Positions 55,571 to 64,000 of a stretch of DNA of 64,000 nt are shown piece after piece. Positions within the stretch are counted from its first letter, which is position 1. Each line of letters begins with the position of its first letter. Both the position numbers and the translations under genes were made by a program. Source of the DNA: Pseudomonas sp. LRP2-20 (GTDB lineage: Bacteria > Pseudomonadota > Gammaproteobacteria > Pseudomonadales > Pseudomonadaceae); contig NZ_AP025944.1 in the NCBI RefSeq assembly GCF_024349685.1, positions 2,858,001 through 2,922,000 of the forward strand, written 5' to 3'. Below the pieces are notes generated by a model. That model was not told where the DNA came from and ran no database searches. It saw nothing but the letters and a program-made list of their open reading frames with translations.

Positions 55571-56632
55571 GAAGCGCGCCGCCAGCCCGTTGTATGCTAC
55601 ACCCACGGCACCTACGACGAAGGCGAAACCTTGCTGCGCCTGCGCATCGAGGCACTGGAGCTGCGTGGCAAGAAGTTCGAAGGCGCCAGTAACTGTCGGG
55701 CCATGAAGCCCGGCTACACCTTCGAGCTGTTGCAGCACTACAGCCACGACCAGGGCGCCGTCGAAGACCGTCAGTTCCTGCTGATGAGCGTGGAGAGCGA
55801 AGGCCACAACAACTACCTCAGCGGCCAGCAGGCCAGCTACTACAACACCTTCACCTGCGTGCGCAAAAAAATCCCGTTCCGCCCGCAGCTGAGCACGCCC
55901 AGGCCGACCATTGCCGGCCCGCAGACCGCCATCATTGTCGGCCCACCGGGTGAAGAGATCTTCACCGACGAACTGGGCCGGGTGAAGATCCAGTTCCACT
56001 GGGACCGCAAGGGCCAGCATAACGACCACAGTTCGTGCTGGGTGCGCGTCGCCCAGTCCGGTGCCAGCGGTGGCTTCGGCAGCATCCAGATCCCGCGGGT
56101 GGGTGACGAAGTGGTGGTGGTGTTCCTCGATGGCAACCCCGACCGCCCGTTGATCATGGGCAGCCTGTACAACAGCACCAATACCCCGCCATGGTCGCTG
56201 CCGGCGAACAAGACCCAGAGCGGCTTCCTGACCCGGTCGATGAAGGGTGACGGCGGTACCGCCAACTTCTTCCGCTTCGAGGACAAGGCCGGCGCCGAGC
56301 AGATCATCATGCATGCCGAGCGCAACATGGATACCGAGATCGAGCTCGATGAGACCCATGATGTGGGGAACAACCGGAAGATCACGGTTGGTGGCACGCA
56401 CACCGAAGTAGTCAAGCAAGACACCGTGGTGAAGGTGACCGAGGGCTCCTACACCCTGCAGGTGGACAACCAGTTCATTCAGATTGCCGCCAACCAGCAC
56501 ATCATCCTGCAGGTGGGCGACAGTAGCATCACGCTTCGGCCGGAAGGCATCGAAATCAAGGGCAAGGTCATTACCACGACCAGCTCCGACATCACCAAGA
56601 TCACAGGCGCCCCGGTGCGGATCAACGACTGA
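55571..56632 (+). pseudogene. vgrG: 5'-truncated vgrG of the Rhs-linked type
   Basis: The frame reads 'VVCYTHGTYDEGETLLRLRI' and continues through the gp44/OB-fold core ('RVKIQFHWDRKGQHNDHSSC', 'IPRVGDEVVVVFLDGNPDRP') and the needle region to a stop at 56632. The roughly 250-280 N-terminal residues of the gp27-like base domain are missing, and the upstream 60 bp do not look like VgrG. Only a TTG near 55631 could start it, giving 333 residues, so a working spike is unlikely. It is unrelated at fine scale to the vgrG family at 7-28 kb. It leads into chaperone and rhs genes on the same strand. Confidence 0.75.
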
Positions 56633-56642
56633 GGCCAGACTC

Positions 56643-57227
56643 ATGTACAAACCCTCGATCTACGACCGGATCTCCGCCAGGCGCGAAGCGCTGGAGGAGG
56701 AGGCGCGCCTGGCCAAACTGGCGGAAGAAGCCAAGGCCGCCGAACCTTTGCCCGAGCCGGAACCGGTACCCGTGGCGCTGCAGGAGGTGGCCAGCAGTTT
56801 CACCTTTGGCGGGTTCAACCTGCAGTTTCCGGGCGGCTTTCGTTTTCGCGATATCCAGACCACCCTCGAGCATGAAGGCGAACCTGTCTCGTTGAAGATA
56901 CGCCGCCGCGATGCGCCTGCGCAGCAAACATTGGAGCAACTTTTCGAAGCCTCGCTACAGGTGCTGCGTGAGTCGAACCCGACATTGCGGGTTATCCGGC
57001 AGCGTGATTGCAGCCTTGCCGGTAATGCAGCCAAGGTGCTGGATTTTCATTTTGCGGCGGGCCTTGAACAAAGGCACGGCAGACTGGTAGGTGCTCTGGT
57101 GCCAGTCCAAGGTCAGGATAAATTGCAATGGGTCGACATCTCGTGCGTGGTCGACCCCTCAAGGCCAGCGCTCAGCCTTTGGCTGATCGAATTTGACAGC
57201 ATGCTGGCAGGCCTTGTCGGCAACTGA
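56643..57227 (+). CDS. DUF1795 (DcrB/Eag-type) chaperone with acidic N-terminal extension
   Basis: This 194-residue protein starts at ATG 56643, 10 bp after the vgrG stop. Residues 1-45 are charged and Pro/Glu/Ala-rich with a coiled-coil look. The rest follows the DUF1795 plan ('FGGFNLQFPGGFRFRDI', 'SRPALSLWLIEFDSML'). DUF1795 proteins of the Eag type bind the N-terminal transmembrane helices of PAAR-Rhs effectors before loading. A second DUF1795 gene follows, and then the Rhs gene whose N-terminus has such helices. Confidence 0.7.
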   Translation: MYKPSIYDRISARREALEEEARLAKLAEEAKAAEPLPEPEPVPVALQEVASSFTFGGFNLQFPGGFRFRDIQTTLEHEGEPVSLKIRRRDAPAQQTLEQLFEASLQVLRESNPTLRVIRQRDCSLAGNAAKVLDFHFAAGLEQRHGRLVGALVPVQGQDKLQWVDISCVVDPSRPALSLWLIEFDSMLAGLVGN

Positions 57228-57264
57228 GGCTCAACCCCTTTTCGTTATCAGGAATTTTCATTAC

Positions 57265-57732
57265 ATGGACTATCAACTACAGGAAGGCGGCATCGTACTG
57301 CCTGAAGGCTTCCAAGACCGCACCGTCAACATGTTCGTACTGGGTGCCAGCATTCCTGCCCCCTTGAGCATCACGGTTTCCAGGGACAATCTGCTGCCGG
57401 GGGAAGCGTTGAAAGCCTACGTTGAGCGGCAGGTGAAAATGCTTTCGTCCAAGCTGCGCAGCTACTCGCTCATGGGGACCAAAGCCGTAACCCTGTCGAG
57501 CACGGCGCCCATCGAGGGCCTGCAGATCGATGCCTACTACATGAATGAAGGCCGCCCGTTCTACCAGCGCCAGGCAGCGTTCCTGCTGACGCCCGAGCGC
57601 GCCCTGATTTTCTCCACCACCGCCCAGGCAGATTTCAGCCCTCAACAGAATCAGGACTGGCAAAACCTGCTAGCGAGCTTCCAGCCCCGTACGAACGGTG
57701 GAGCGACTACCGAGCCAAGCGAACAGGAGTAA
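57265..57732 (+). CDS. DUF1795 Eag-type effector chaperone
   Basis: This 155-residue protein starts at ATG 57265. Typical DUF1795 features are the opening 'YQLQEGGIVLPEGFQDRTVN', the mid strand 'LSITVSRDNLLPGEALKAYV' and the late 'FSPQQNQDWQNLLASF'. The length and position directly before the PAAR-Rhs gene (6 bp) match Eag chaperones, which shield the prePAAR/TM region of their effector in the cytosol. Probably the main chaperone for the downstream protein. Confidence 0.82.
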   Translation: MDYQLQEGGIVLPEGFQDRTVNMFVLGASIPAPLSITVSRDNLLPGEALKAYVERQVKMLSSKLRSYSLMGTKAVTLSSTAPIEGLQIDAYYMNEGRPFYQRQAAFLLTPERALIFSTTAQADFSPQQNQDWQNLLASFQPRTNGGATTEPSEQE

Positions 57733-57738
57733 CCCCTC

Positions 57739-60285
57739 ATGTTCGAAGCGGCCAGGTTCGGCGACGAAATTTCGCACACCAGCGCGCTCGGAGGGTTCCT
57801 CCTTGGAGCCGCCCTGGGTATCGCGCTGGTGGCCACGGTGGCCATCGCCACCTTCACCTGTGGGTTTGGCGTTGCGCTGCTGGCGGGTATGGCAGCAGGC
57901 ATCGGCGGCAGCCTGCTTACTGCTGCGGGGGAGGCGTGGGGACGAAGTAGATCATCCCCCTCAGGGACGATAGCTACCGCGTCACCCAATGTCTTCATCA
58001 ACAGCCTAAAAGCCGCACGCGTCGAAAAAAGCATCGGTGCCTGTGACAAGCACCCGGGGCCGGTGAAGATCGCCGAAGGCTCGACCAACGTCTTCATCAA
58101 CAGCGTGGCGGCTGCGCGCAAAGGCGACAAACTGACCTGTGGTGCGACCATTTCCGGTGGTTCGGGCAATGTGTTCATTGGCGGTGGTACCTACCAATAC
58201 CTGCCGGTGGACGACGAAGTCCCGAAATGGCTGCGTACCACCGTGGACGTACTGATGGCCATCGCCGGTGCCGCCGGTGGTATCGCCCAGTTGATCAAGG
58301 CCGGCACCCAGGCCGGCATGAAAGCGATCATGCCCTGCGCCCTCAAATTCACTGCAGGCTTCGTTGCAGGGGAGGTGGCAAGCCGCTACGTGGTCGAACC
58401 CGTGGCACGCCGAGCCATCGGCGGGCTGGTCGGCAACCCGGTCGACCTCACCACCGGGCGCAAACTGATCCCTGATGAAATCGACTTCAGCCTGCCCGGC
58501 CTGATGCCCATCGAATGGTCGCGCTTCTACGCCAGCGACCTCACCGTCGACAGCGTGCTCGGCAGCGGCTGGGTGCTGCCTTGGGAACAAAGCCTGCGCC
58601 GCCAGGGCTCATTCATCTGCCTCACCGACAACCAGGGCCGCGAAGTTCCATTCGTGACCTTGCAACCGGGCGAACGCATCTACAACCCGCATGAGCAGGT
58701 GTACCTGGTCTGCACCGAAGGCGGTCACTACCTGCTGCAGACCCTCGACAACCTGTTCTTCTATTTCGGTGAAGTCCCCGACAGCAACACCGAAGTGCCG
58801 CTGCAGCGCATCGAAAACGCCCTCGGCCACTTCCTGCACTTCACCCGCACGCCCGACGGCACCCTGACCGACATCAGCGCCACCGGCGGCACCCGCATCC
58901 ACCTGCACTACGACAACCCCCTGGGCCGCCTGACCGACATCAAGCGCGTGGTCGACAACCAGGCCGTCGAAACCCTCACCCAGTACCGCTACGACGAACA
59001 CGGCCAGCTGAGCGCGGTGATCAACCGCAACGGCGACACCGTGCGCAACTTCAGCTACGCCGAAGGCCTGATGGTCACCCACAGCAACGCCCTGGGCCTG
59101 GGCTGCCACTACCGTTGGGAAACCCTCGGCGATAAACCACGCGTGGTCGAGCACTGGACCAGCGATGGCGAGCACTACCATTTCCGCTACGACCTCGATG
59201 CCCGCACCAGCTGGGCCACCGACGTGCTCGGCCGCGAGCTGGAAGTGCAGTACAACGCCGACCACCGTGTCATCGCCAGCCGTGACTACGGTGGCGAGCG
59301 TTACGCCATCGAGCTGGACGAGCAGGGCAACATGGTCGGCCTGGACCTGCCGGATGGCAACCGGCTCGCCTTCCAGTACGACGAATTCGCCCGCCTGCTG
59401 GAAGAAACCGACCCGCTGGGCCGCAAGACCACCTACGAATATCACCACCTGACCACGCTGGTGACCCAGGTCAGCTATCCGGATGGCAGCACCTGGCGAG
59501 CGCGCTACGACGACAAGGGCAACCTGCTCGCCGAATTCGATGCCCTCGGCCAGATGACCGAGTACCTCAACAGCGACGACGGCCTGCCGCACACCATCAT
59601 CGATGCCACCTACAAGTCCAAGTACCTGTGGTGGAACACCCTGGCCCAGGTCGAGCGTTATCAGGATTGCTCGGGCAAGAGCACCTACTACCGCTACGAC
59701 GAGCGTCAGCACCTGGTAGCGGTGACCGATGCGCTGAACCAGACCACCACCCTGGAGCGCAAGCCGGACGGTGAGGTGCTGCGCATCATTCATCCGGACG
59801 GCACGAAGGAAACCTTCAGCTACAACGTCTACGGCCAGGTGCTCAGCCATACCGATGGCAAGGGCCAGACCACTCGCCTGATGCGCACCGCACGTGGCCT
59901 GCCCAGCAGCCGCGAGGATGCCAAGGGTCAGCGGGTGCGTTACGAGTACGACAAGGCCATCCGCCTGACCGCGCTGGTCAACGAGAACAACGCGACCTAC
60001 AGCTTTGCCTATGACGCCTCGGACCGACTGAGTGAAGAAGTGCGGGTGGACAACCTGACCCGGCGCTTCAGCTACAACGTCGGTGGCCATCTGACCCGAC
60101 TGGATGAAATCGGCTACGGCGAAAATGCCGAGCGGCCCGAGCGTCACACGCTGTTCGAGCGCGACAGCATTGGCCGCTTGATCGCCAAGCTGAACCGCGA
60201 TTCACAGCAGCAGTTCACCTACGACGTAGGCGACCGGCTGCTGAGCATCGAGCGGCATCAGAGGCAAAAATTACACGTCAACTGA
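57739..60285 (+). CDS. PAAR-Rhs effector, truncated before the end of the Rhs core
   Basis: This is an 848-residue protein. A prePAAR-like start ('EAARFGDEISHTSALGG') is followed by two hydrophobic segments (about 18-65), a PAAR domain (about 80-155) and another hydrophobic region (165-225). The Rhs shell follows from about 230, with many YD-type repeats ('YRYDEHGQLSAV', 'YEYDKAIRLTALV', 'FAYDASDRL'). It stops after 'LLSIERHQRQKLHVN', several hundred residues short of a complete Rhs core. It lacks the DPxGL-type cleavage motif and any toxin domain, so it is probably not a functional toxin. It could still form a tip. Confidence 0.85.
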   Translation: MFEAARFGDEISHTSALGGFLLGAALGIALVATVAIATFTCGFGVALLAGMAAGIGGSLLTAAGEAWGRSRSSPSGTIATASPNVFINSLKAARVEKSIGACDKHPGPVKIAEGSTNVFINSVAAARKGDKLTCGATISGGSGNVFIGGGTYQYLPVDDEVPKWLRTTVDVLMAIAGAAGGIAQLIKAGTQAGMKAIMPCALKFTAGFVAGEVASRYVVEPVARRAIGGLVGNPVDLTTGRKLIPDEIDFSLPGLMPIEWSRFYASDLTVDSVLGSGWVLPWEQSLRRQGSFICLTDNQGREVPFVTLQPGERIYNPHEQVYLVCTEGGHYLLQTLDNLFFYFGEVPDSNTEVPLQRIENALGHFLHFTRTPDGTLTDISATGGTRIHLHYDNPLGRLTDIKRVVDNQAVETLTQYRYDEHGQLSAVINRNGDTVRNFSYAEGLMVTHSNALGLGCHYRWETLGDKPRVVEHWTSDGEHYHFRYDLDARTSWATDVLGRELEVQYNADHRVIASRDYGGERYAIELDEQGNMVGLDLPDGNRLAFQYDEFARLLEETDPLGRKTTYEYHHLTTLVTQVSYPDGSTWRARYDDKGNLLAEFDALGQMTEYLNSDDGLPHTIIDATYKSKYLWWNTLAQVERYQDCSGKSTYYRYDERQHLVAVTDALNQTTTLERKPDGEVLRIIHPDGTKETFSYNVYGQVLSHTDGKGQTTRLMRTARGLPSSREDAKGQRVRYEYDKAIRLTALVNENNATYSFAYDASDRLSEEVRVDNLTRRFSYNVGGHLTRLDEIGYGENAERPERHTLFERDSIGRLIAKLNRDSQQQFTYDVGDRLLSIERHQRQKLHVN

Positions 60286-60310
60286 GCCCTCAAGCAGTAC
60301 CCGGTGATAG

Positions 60311-60466
60311 GCTGGTCATAGCTGCAAAGGTAAGTTGAATTCATTCAAAGGTGCTACCGGCGCAGACGTTGAGTATTGTTGGGCGGCAAGCGACGGCTCA
60401 TCAAATGAAGTTTGGACCGCCAAAGCCAAGAAGACGCAAAAAATTTCTGGAACTGTATGCAGTTAA
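60311..60466 (+). pseudogene. probable leftover of a displaced Rhs C-terminal toxin
   Basis: A frame open from 60311 with Pseudomonas-like codon choice reads 'GATGADVEYCWAASDGSSNE' and ends 'KISGTVCS' at 60466. It stops 14 bp before the next gene's start, the usual toxin-immunity spacing. No start codon or Rhs sequence precedes it. It fits the last codons of the toxin once joined to the Rhs shell. Another frame here encodes a basic peptide, so the assignment is tentative. Confidence 0.4.
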
Positions 60467-60480
60467 CTACAGGAGGTTAT

Positions 60481-60861
60481 GTGATTAGCATTGATGTCTC
60501 AAATATAAAGTGCTTTGAAGAAGATGGGGTGCTAATCGTTGCAGTTGGTGATGGGGCAATCGATCCCCAGAATTATCTGATTATTTCTCGATTAGATGAT
60601 GAGGATAATGCGACTATCGATGATGCAATAGGGCTTCAGGTCGCTGGTGCTAGTTACGAAATAAACAACTCGATTAGCAAGGTGATTTTAGGGGGTGATT
60701 GCTTAAGGGTTGAAATAAAGCCGGAATTTGCAATGCATTTTGGTGCAGCGATAGTTTTGGCTAAGTTCAGCGATGAAGTTTTGAGGGCAGGGGGAGTATG
60801 CTCCTTGCGTGAGGCTCTTGAGGTGATTTTTGAGGGGAGTGCAGTTAATCTTGTTGCTTAA
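60481..60861 (+). CDS. probable immunity protein (Imm10-like)
   Basis: This 126-residue acidic cytoplasmic protein starts at GTG 60481, preceded by AGGAGG (60471-60476). The layout (a 'GVLIVAVGDG' strand, then 'PQNYLIISRLDDED', a 'GASYEINNSIS' segment and late strands) resembles the Imm10 family from memory. It directly follows the toxin remnant, so it is likely that toxin's cognate immunity gene. DNA here turns clearly AT-richer than the rhs gene. Confidence 0.5.
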   Translation: MISIDVSNIKCFEEDGVLIVAVGDGAIDPQNYLIISRLDDEDNATIDDAIGLQVAGASYEINNSISKVILGGDCLRVEIKPEFAMHFGAAIVLAKFSDEVLRAGGVCSLREALEVIFEGSAVNLVA

Positions 60862-60933
60862 AGCTAAGGCCAAGCCGCTCTGCGCCAGAGTATGTATCAA
60901 GATATAAAATAAAGCCGCTAGCAGAGAAAACAA

Positions 60934-61452
60934 ATGCCTATTAAATACAGAGCTGGCTTGACTGATGCGGAGCTAATATCGCTTGAGTCTGCAGTTAATT
61001 TTACCTTGCCCATAGCATATAAGAACTTTTTGGCGCGCATGAATGGATTTCACTTGACTGATCCTGATTATGGGCAGTTGCCATTAAGCGCAGTTGAAGA
61101 TGGGGTGATTAGTTTTGACCGATTGTTTGGGGTTGATTCAGAGGAAGAATGCAATGACCTGATCAGCTTTAATAATGAATTTATTTCTGAGTTAGCATTT
61201 ATTAAAGGTATTTTGGTGATTGGGGAGGATGGGGGAGGCAATCCTTATGTGCTTGTTACTGAAGCGAGTAAGGATGGGGTCTATTATTGGGATAGGACTC
61301 ACTTACATGAGTCTGATAAAATAAATATATATGATATAGCTGGGCAGGATGATTGTGGTCATCTATATAGGATTGCAGGTGACTTCGATGAGTTTTATTC
61401 TTTGATTTTGACAGGTCTTCCTGATGGTGTTGAATTTTTAGAAGAGAGTTGA
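60934..61452 (+). CDS. SMI1/KNR4 (SUKH) family immunity protein
   Basis: This 172-residue protein carries the SUKH pattern: 'LESAVNFTLPIAYKNFLARM' with 'NGF', then 'FDRLFGVDS', 'ILVIGEDGGGNPYVLV' and 'GVYYWDRTH'. SUKH proteins neutralise diverse nuclease and deaminase toxins in polymorphic-toxin loci. It lies 72 bp after the Imm10-like gene, is AT-rich and has no toxin gene beside it, so it is an orphan immunity gene. Confidence 0.85.
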   Translation: MPIKYRAGLTDAELISLESAVNFTLPIAYKNFLARMNGFHLTDPDYGQLPLSAVEDGVISFDRLFGVDSEEECNDLISFNNEFISELAFIKGILVIGEDGGGNPYVLVTEASKDGVYYWDRTHLHESDKINIYDIAGQDDCGHLYRIAGDFDEFYSLILTGLPDGVEFLEES

Positions 61453-61634
61453 GTTTAGTGGTGTTTTTTATCTTTTGAAACTAGGTTGGGCTGCTATTGG
61501 TTGGGATTGTCCATTGAGTGATAGCAGTGTTGAGTTCCGCCCTCAGGATTGAGAGAGCATTAGCGTCGGTTGTTTAACAGGCCACGGTTTTTCTGGCCCT
61601 GCTAGCGTTATGGAAAAGCAAAAGGAGCTAAAAT

Positions 61635-62171
61635 ATGTTAAAGTCTTTAATGTGGCAAGAAGGTCTGGTTCTAAGCATTAAGGTTGAAGAGGGTTTGTAT
61701 CTTATTGCTCAGATGCGAAGCAACCACCTTTTGGAGGTTTTTAATATTTTCGAAAGTGATGATGATTGGGCGGGCGTTGATTTAAATGACGTTGATGTAT
61801 TGTTTGCAATTTTCGTTTTCATAAAAAACATAAAAAAGATTTTTTCGCGAGTGGTTTCAACTGATGCTGTAGTGCCGAATGTTCGGCCTGTGGAAAAGCG
61901 TATGCTTTCTGCGATATTTGGAACGCCAGGGAATACGGGTGCGAAACTCATTGAGTTGACTGACGGCTGCTCTAATATTGGGGCTAAAGTTATTAATGAG
62001 AATTTGTCGCCGGATAGAAATCTGGATCTAATTTATCGCTATGAACTTTGCGGGATGGTAGGCGATCCCGAAAAAATTGTTGCTCGCATTAAGACTTATC
62101 GGGAAACTGGAATTAACTGGGATTCATCTAAAGAGTTTTTGTTTCCTGGTATTCAACAACCTCTAAGTTGA
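61635..62171 (+). CDS. putative immunity protein (Imm26-like)
   Basis: This 178-residue protein opens with 'WQEGLVLSIKVEEGLYLIAQ', a beta-strand pair that recalls the Imm26 family, followed by 'LLEVFNIFESDDDWAGVDL'. The central segment is 'FIKNIKKIFSR'; the second half has 'LDLIYRYELCGMVGDPEKIV'. Family assignment is from memory and weak. The 182-bp gap before it shows no gene. AT-rich like its neighbours. Confidence 0.5.
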   Translation: MLKSLMWQEGLVLSIKVEEGLYLIAQMRSNHLLEVFNIFESDDDWAGVDLNDVDVLFAIFVFIKNIKKIFSRVVSTDAVVPNVRPVEKRMLSAIFGTPGNTGAKLIELTDGCSNIGAKVINENLSPDRNLDLIYRYELCGMVGDPEKIVARIKTYRETGINWDSSKEFLFPGIQQPLS

Positions 62172-62402
62172 GATTCTTGGAATGTATATAGGGGGCAGGA
62201 GGGGGCTGGGCTCAACTGTAATATTTACAGAGTGATGATGGCATTTTAGCAGAGTTGATGCCTAGGTGCCGTCATTTATCATCGTGGGCTTGATGATTTT
62301 CTTGACTAACCTTGCTTTATAGCGGCTGGTCCGCGAAAGTGGTTTGTCAATGGTTTCTGAACATGTCGTCTGCAAGGGCATAAATCGAGGGGGATTTAAG
62401 CG

Positions 62403-62771
62403 GTGGAAGATTTGTCTGCATTCACACATCTGATCCATGGCAAAGGCTTTTCTGAGGCAATTGCAGCAGGCGTCGAGGACTGGGAGATCTTGCTCGATAG
62501 GCGGGAGCAGCCTGCATTTGATGATGCCTGGGGGAGTGTATTTCAAACCCTGCATATAATGAGCTATCAAAACCCAATGGCCGAAGCTGAAGTTACCTCG
62601 TTGAGGGAGTTTGCATTCAAGGCCATGTTACAACTCACCCAAGATGCAGAAGTCGCCGCTTACGTCTCGGATGATATCGGCCTGATTGCCGATGCGCTGG
62701 CAAAAGCTCTGATGTCTACTTACTGCGATCAGTTGCTTGCTAGCTACAAGGCTGGGCGCTTTCCGTGTTAG
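62403..62771 (+). CDS. hypothetical small acidic protein in the immunity-gene string
   Basis: This 122-residue, mostly helical protein has no membrane segment. The frame starts at GTG 62403 with GAGGGGG some nine bases upstream. Readable features are 'EDWEILLDRREQPAFDDAWG' and 'MLQLTQDAEVAAYVSDDIG'. The 230-bp gap before it holds a short inverted repeat CTGTAA/TTACAG (62216-62230) and otherwise nothing I can name. Location suggests an immunity role; family unknown. Confidence 0.5.
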   Translation: MEDLSAFTHLIHGKGFSEAIAAGVEDWEILLDRREQPAFDDAWGSVFQTLHIMSYQNPMAEAEVTSLREFAFKAMLQLTQDAEVAAYVSDDIGLIADALAKALMSTYCDQLLASYKAGRFPC

Positions 62772-62890
62772 GAGCTCTTGTATCGAAATAGTGCTATCGC
62801 TGGTGGTAGGGTCATTTGGGCGGTGGGTGGTTGTTAGTGACATGAGCCATAAATATCACGGTGTATTATGAAGGGGTTGATGTGTAGATC

Positions 62891-63331
62891 ATGAATGATA
62901 TACAAGGCGAGATCGAAGATAAGTACGATGTTGAACGATTCAGCAAGGTTCACCTCTGGCTTGGGATAAATTTCACCAGAGAAGATGAGTACTTGAAATA
63001 TTTTGAAATTGACTATTCAAGCGATTACGAAATTGACGATCCTCAATATCCAGTCTGTCAGTTCTGTGCCGATATTGGCGAACGCTGGTATGACGAGGAT
63101 TTTATTGGCATCATCCCACGGAAACCCAATCTGGTTGATATTGATGCCATGCTGGGTGAATCCGCAATCGATAGAAGCGAATGGGAAAGGGTGAAAGCCA
63201 TTTGCGCGAATCTAGGCATTATCAAGATGAATGCTATGTTTTGGTATTCGGATGGTGGCTTGCATATGCCGACGCCACTGAAAGAAGATTACAATGGCCT
63301 GCGCTACATTGGATTGTTTGAGGGTGATTAA
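62891..63331 (+). CDS. Imm22-family immunity protein
   Basis: This 146-residue protein matches the Imm22 (DUF4284) pattern: 'KVHLWLGINFTREDEYLKYF', the acidic 'EIDYSSDYEIDDP', 'CQFCADIGERWYDEDFIGII' and a final 'GGLHMPTPLKEDYNGLRYIG'. Imm22 proteins protect against polymorphic-toxin C-terminal domains. No matching toxin is visible in the window. It is followed 21 bp later by another small gene on the same strand. Confidence 0.75.
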   Translation: MNDIQGEIEDKYDVERFSKVHLWLGINFTREDEYLKYFEIDYSSDYEIDDPQYPVCQFCADIGERWYDEDFIGIIPRKPNLVDIDAMLGESAIDRSEWERVKAICANLGIIKMNAMFWYSDGGLHMPTPLKEDYNGLRYIGLFEGD

Positions 63332-63352
63332 AGCCTGGTCAGGAGCTTGAGC

Positions 63353-63700
63353 ATGAATGATCAAAAGTTTGTCGATGCTGTTTTTTTCGAACTGTTCGAT
63401 GAGAATTTTTGTCGGTATCAGGACTCGCTTACCAAACCCACTACCGGGGAGCAGGATTCATACGGTCGCGCGCGCAATGCGCTTGCTTTGTTAAATAGCG
63501 CACAAAGGCTCGATGTTGTTGAGTTTCTCAGGGTGGTAATCGCAGATACTGCCTCTGTAATATTGGGGGCGCTGGATGGCGTCCATTTTCCTGATGGCCT
63601 TGAAGGCGAATGCGTTGTGAGTCTCGATGGGGTCGAGATTCAGGGCGATTTGCAGGATATGTTTCTCAGTAAAGCCCAAAATCTTGGCATTTATGATTGA
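63353..63700 (+). CDS. hypothetical small protein, probable immunity gene
   Basis: This 115-residue acidic, soluble protein starts at ATG 63353, seven bases after AGGAG. Visible features are 'DAVFFELFDENFCRYQDSL' and a C-terminal 'GDLQDMFLSKAQNLGIYD'. Tight spacing with the Imm22 gene suggests one transcript. I do not recognise the family; its position among immunity genes is the only functional hint. Confidence 0.5.
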   Translation: MNDQKFVDAVFFELFDENFCRYQDSLTKPTTGEQDSYGRARNALALLNSAQRLDVVEFLRVVIADTASVILGALDGVHFPDGLEGECVVSLDGVEIQGDLQDMFLSKAQNLGIYD

Positions 63701-63734
63701 GTTCTGAGTTCCTGCCTGACTGAGGAAATACACA

Positions 63735-64000
63735 ATGGACTGGAAAGCACTTGAAGCCGACACCGCCGCCGCAGTAAAAACTGCGCTGTCTGACTTGCGC
63801 GCCACATACCCCGGTGAGGTGTTCTACGCCTGCGCGGTCTACACGGACAGCGGGGCAATGACACTGGGGGTGGCTGCCAACTCACAGCAAGCGCTTGAGC
63901 GCAAGCTCGACAGGGAAGCTGAGGCCGAGCGCTCGGAACTGCGGCCCTATTACACTTGGTGTACGTCGGAATGGGCTTATGAAGCCTGGCGGGGCGAATG
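63735..64000 (+). CDS. DUF4303-like protein, N-terminal part (partial)
   Basis: The first 88 codons are present; the gene runs off the window end. 'MDWKALEADTAAAVKTALSD' followed by 'YPGEVFYACAVYTDSGAMTL' is the usual opening of DUF4303 proteins, which often occur next to Rhs and other polymorphic-toxin genes as putative immunity proteins. It starts 34 bp after the preceding gene. DNA here is again GC-rich, unlike the genes at 60.5-62.2 kb. Confidence 0.65.
   Translation, partial: MDWKALEADTAAAVKTALSDLRATYPGEVFYACAVYTDSGAMTLGVAANSQQALERKLDREAEAERSELRPYYTWCTSEWAYEAWRGE

Overview
The window looks like a chromosome of the Pseudomonas putida group. Coding is GC-rich with Pseudomonas-like codon use. 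A complete type VI secretion (T6SS) locus lies beside vgrG, PAAR, lipase-effector, Rhs and immunity genes. There are no rRNA, tRNA, CRISPR or transposase genes. Function calls rest on reading motifs and on comparing copies inside the window; no database search was possible.

Layout. (1) 1-7.4 kb is ordinary chromosome on the minus strand: an EmrA/EmrB-like efflux pair (first gene cut by the window edge), an L-lactate permease and a UvrA-like ATPase, with two near-identical 243-bp palindromic repeats just 3' of the permease and of uvrA. (2) 7.4-20.9 kb is a degenerate tandem array of Tle4-type lipase effectors, Tli4-type immunity genes and vgrG fragments. One module is complete (vgrG-tle4-tli4, 18.2-23.6 kb). 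One effector is frameshifted beside its catalytic serine. Two further effectors survive only as 3' tails, and five more immunity copies are intact, frameshifted or reduced to a fragment. (3) 20.9-29.6 kb holds two full-length vgrG genes, a DUF2515-like gene with a lipoprotein partner, a thiolase-fold-like gene and a PAAR gene. (4) 29.7-50.6 kb is the T6SS machine on the minus strand. In transcription order it is an uncharacterised first gene, tssB, C, E, F, G, H, J, K, L, M, tagF, a second IcmF-like protein with a C-terminal OmpA domain, hcp and tssA. Most junctions are short gaps or 1-37 nt overlaps. Regions 2-4 form one co-directional block of about 43 kb.

(5) 51-55.5 kb carries small accessory genes. 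These include two related membrane proteins, two related small cytoplasmic proteins, an unrelated membrane protein and an ADP-ribosylglycohydrolase that could act as a Tri1-like immunity enzyme. (6) 55.6-64 kb on the plus strand holds a 5'-truncated second-type vgrG, two DUF1795 (Eag-type) chaperones and a PAAR-Rhs protein that stops before the end of the Rhs core. After it come a leftover of a toxin C-terminus and a string of AT-richer putative immunity genes (Imm10-like, SMI1/KNR4, Imm26-like, two unknowns, Imm22 and DUF4303, the last cut by the window end).

How it fits together. The machine genes build the baseplate, sheath, membrane complex and Hcp tube. The vgrG/PAAR genes make exchangeable tips that carry Tle4, DUF2515-type or Rhs cargo. 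The accessory regions read as a fossil record of effector replacement: the vgrG backbone recombines, the old effector is deleted down to its last codons, and its immunity gene is usually kept.
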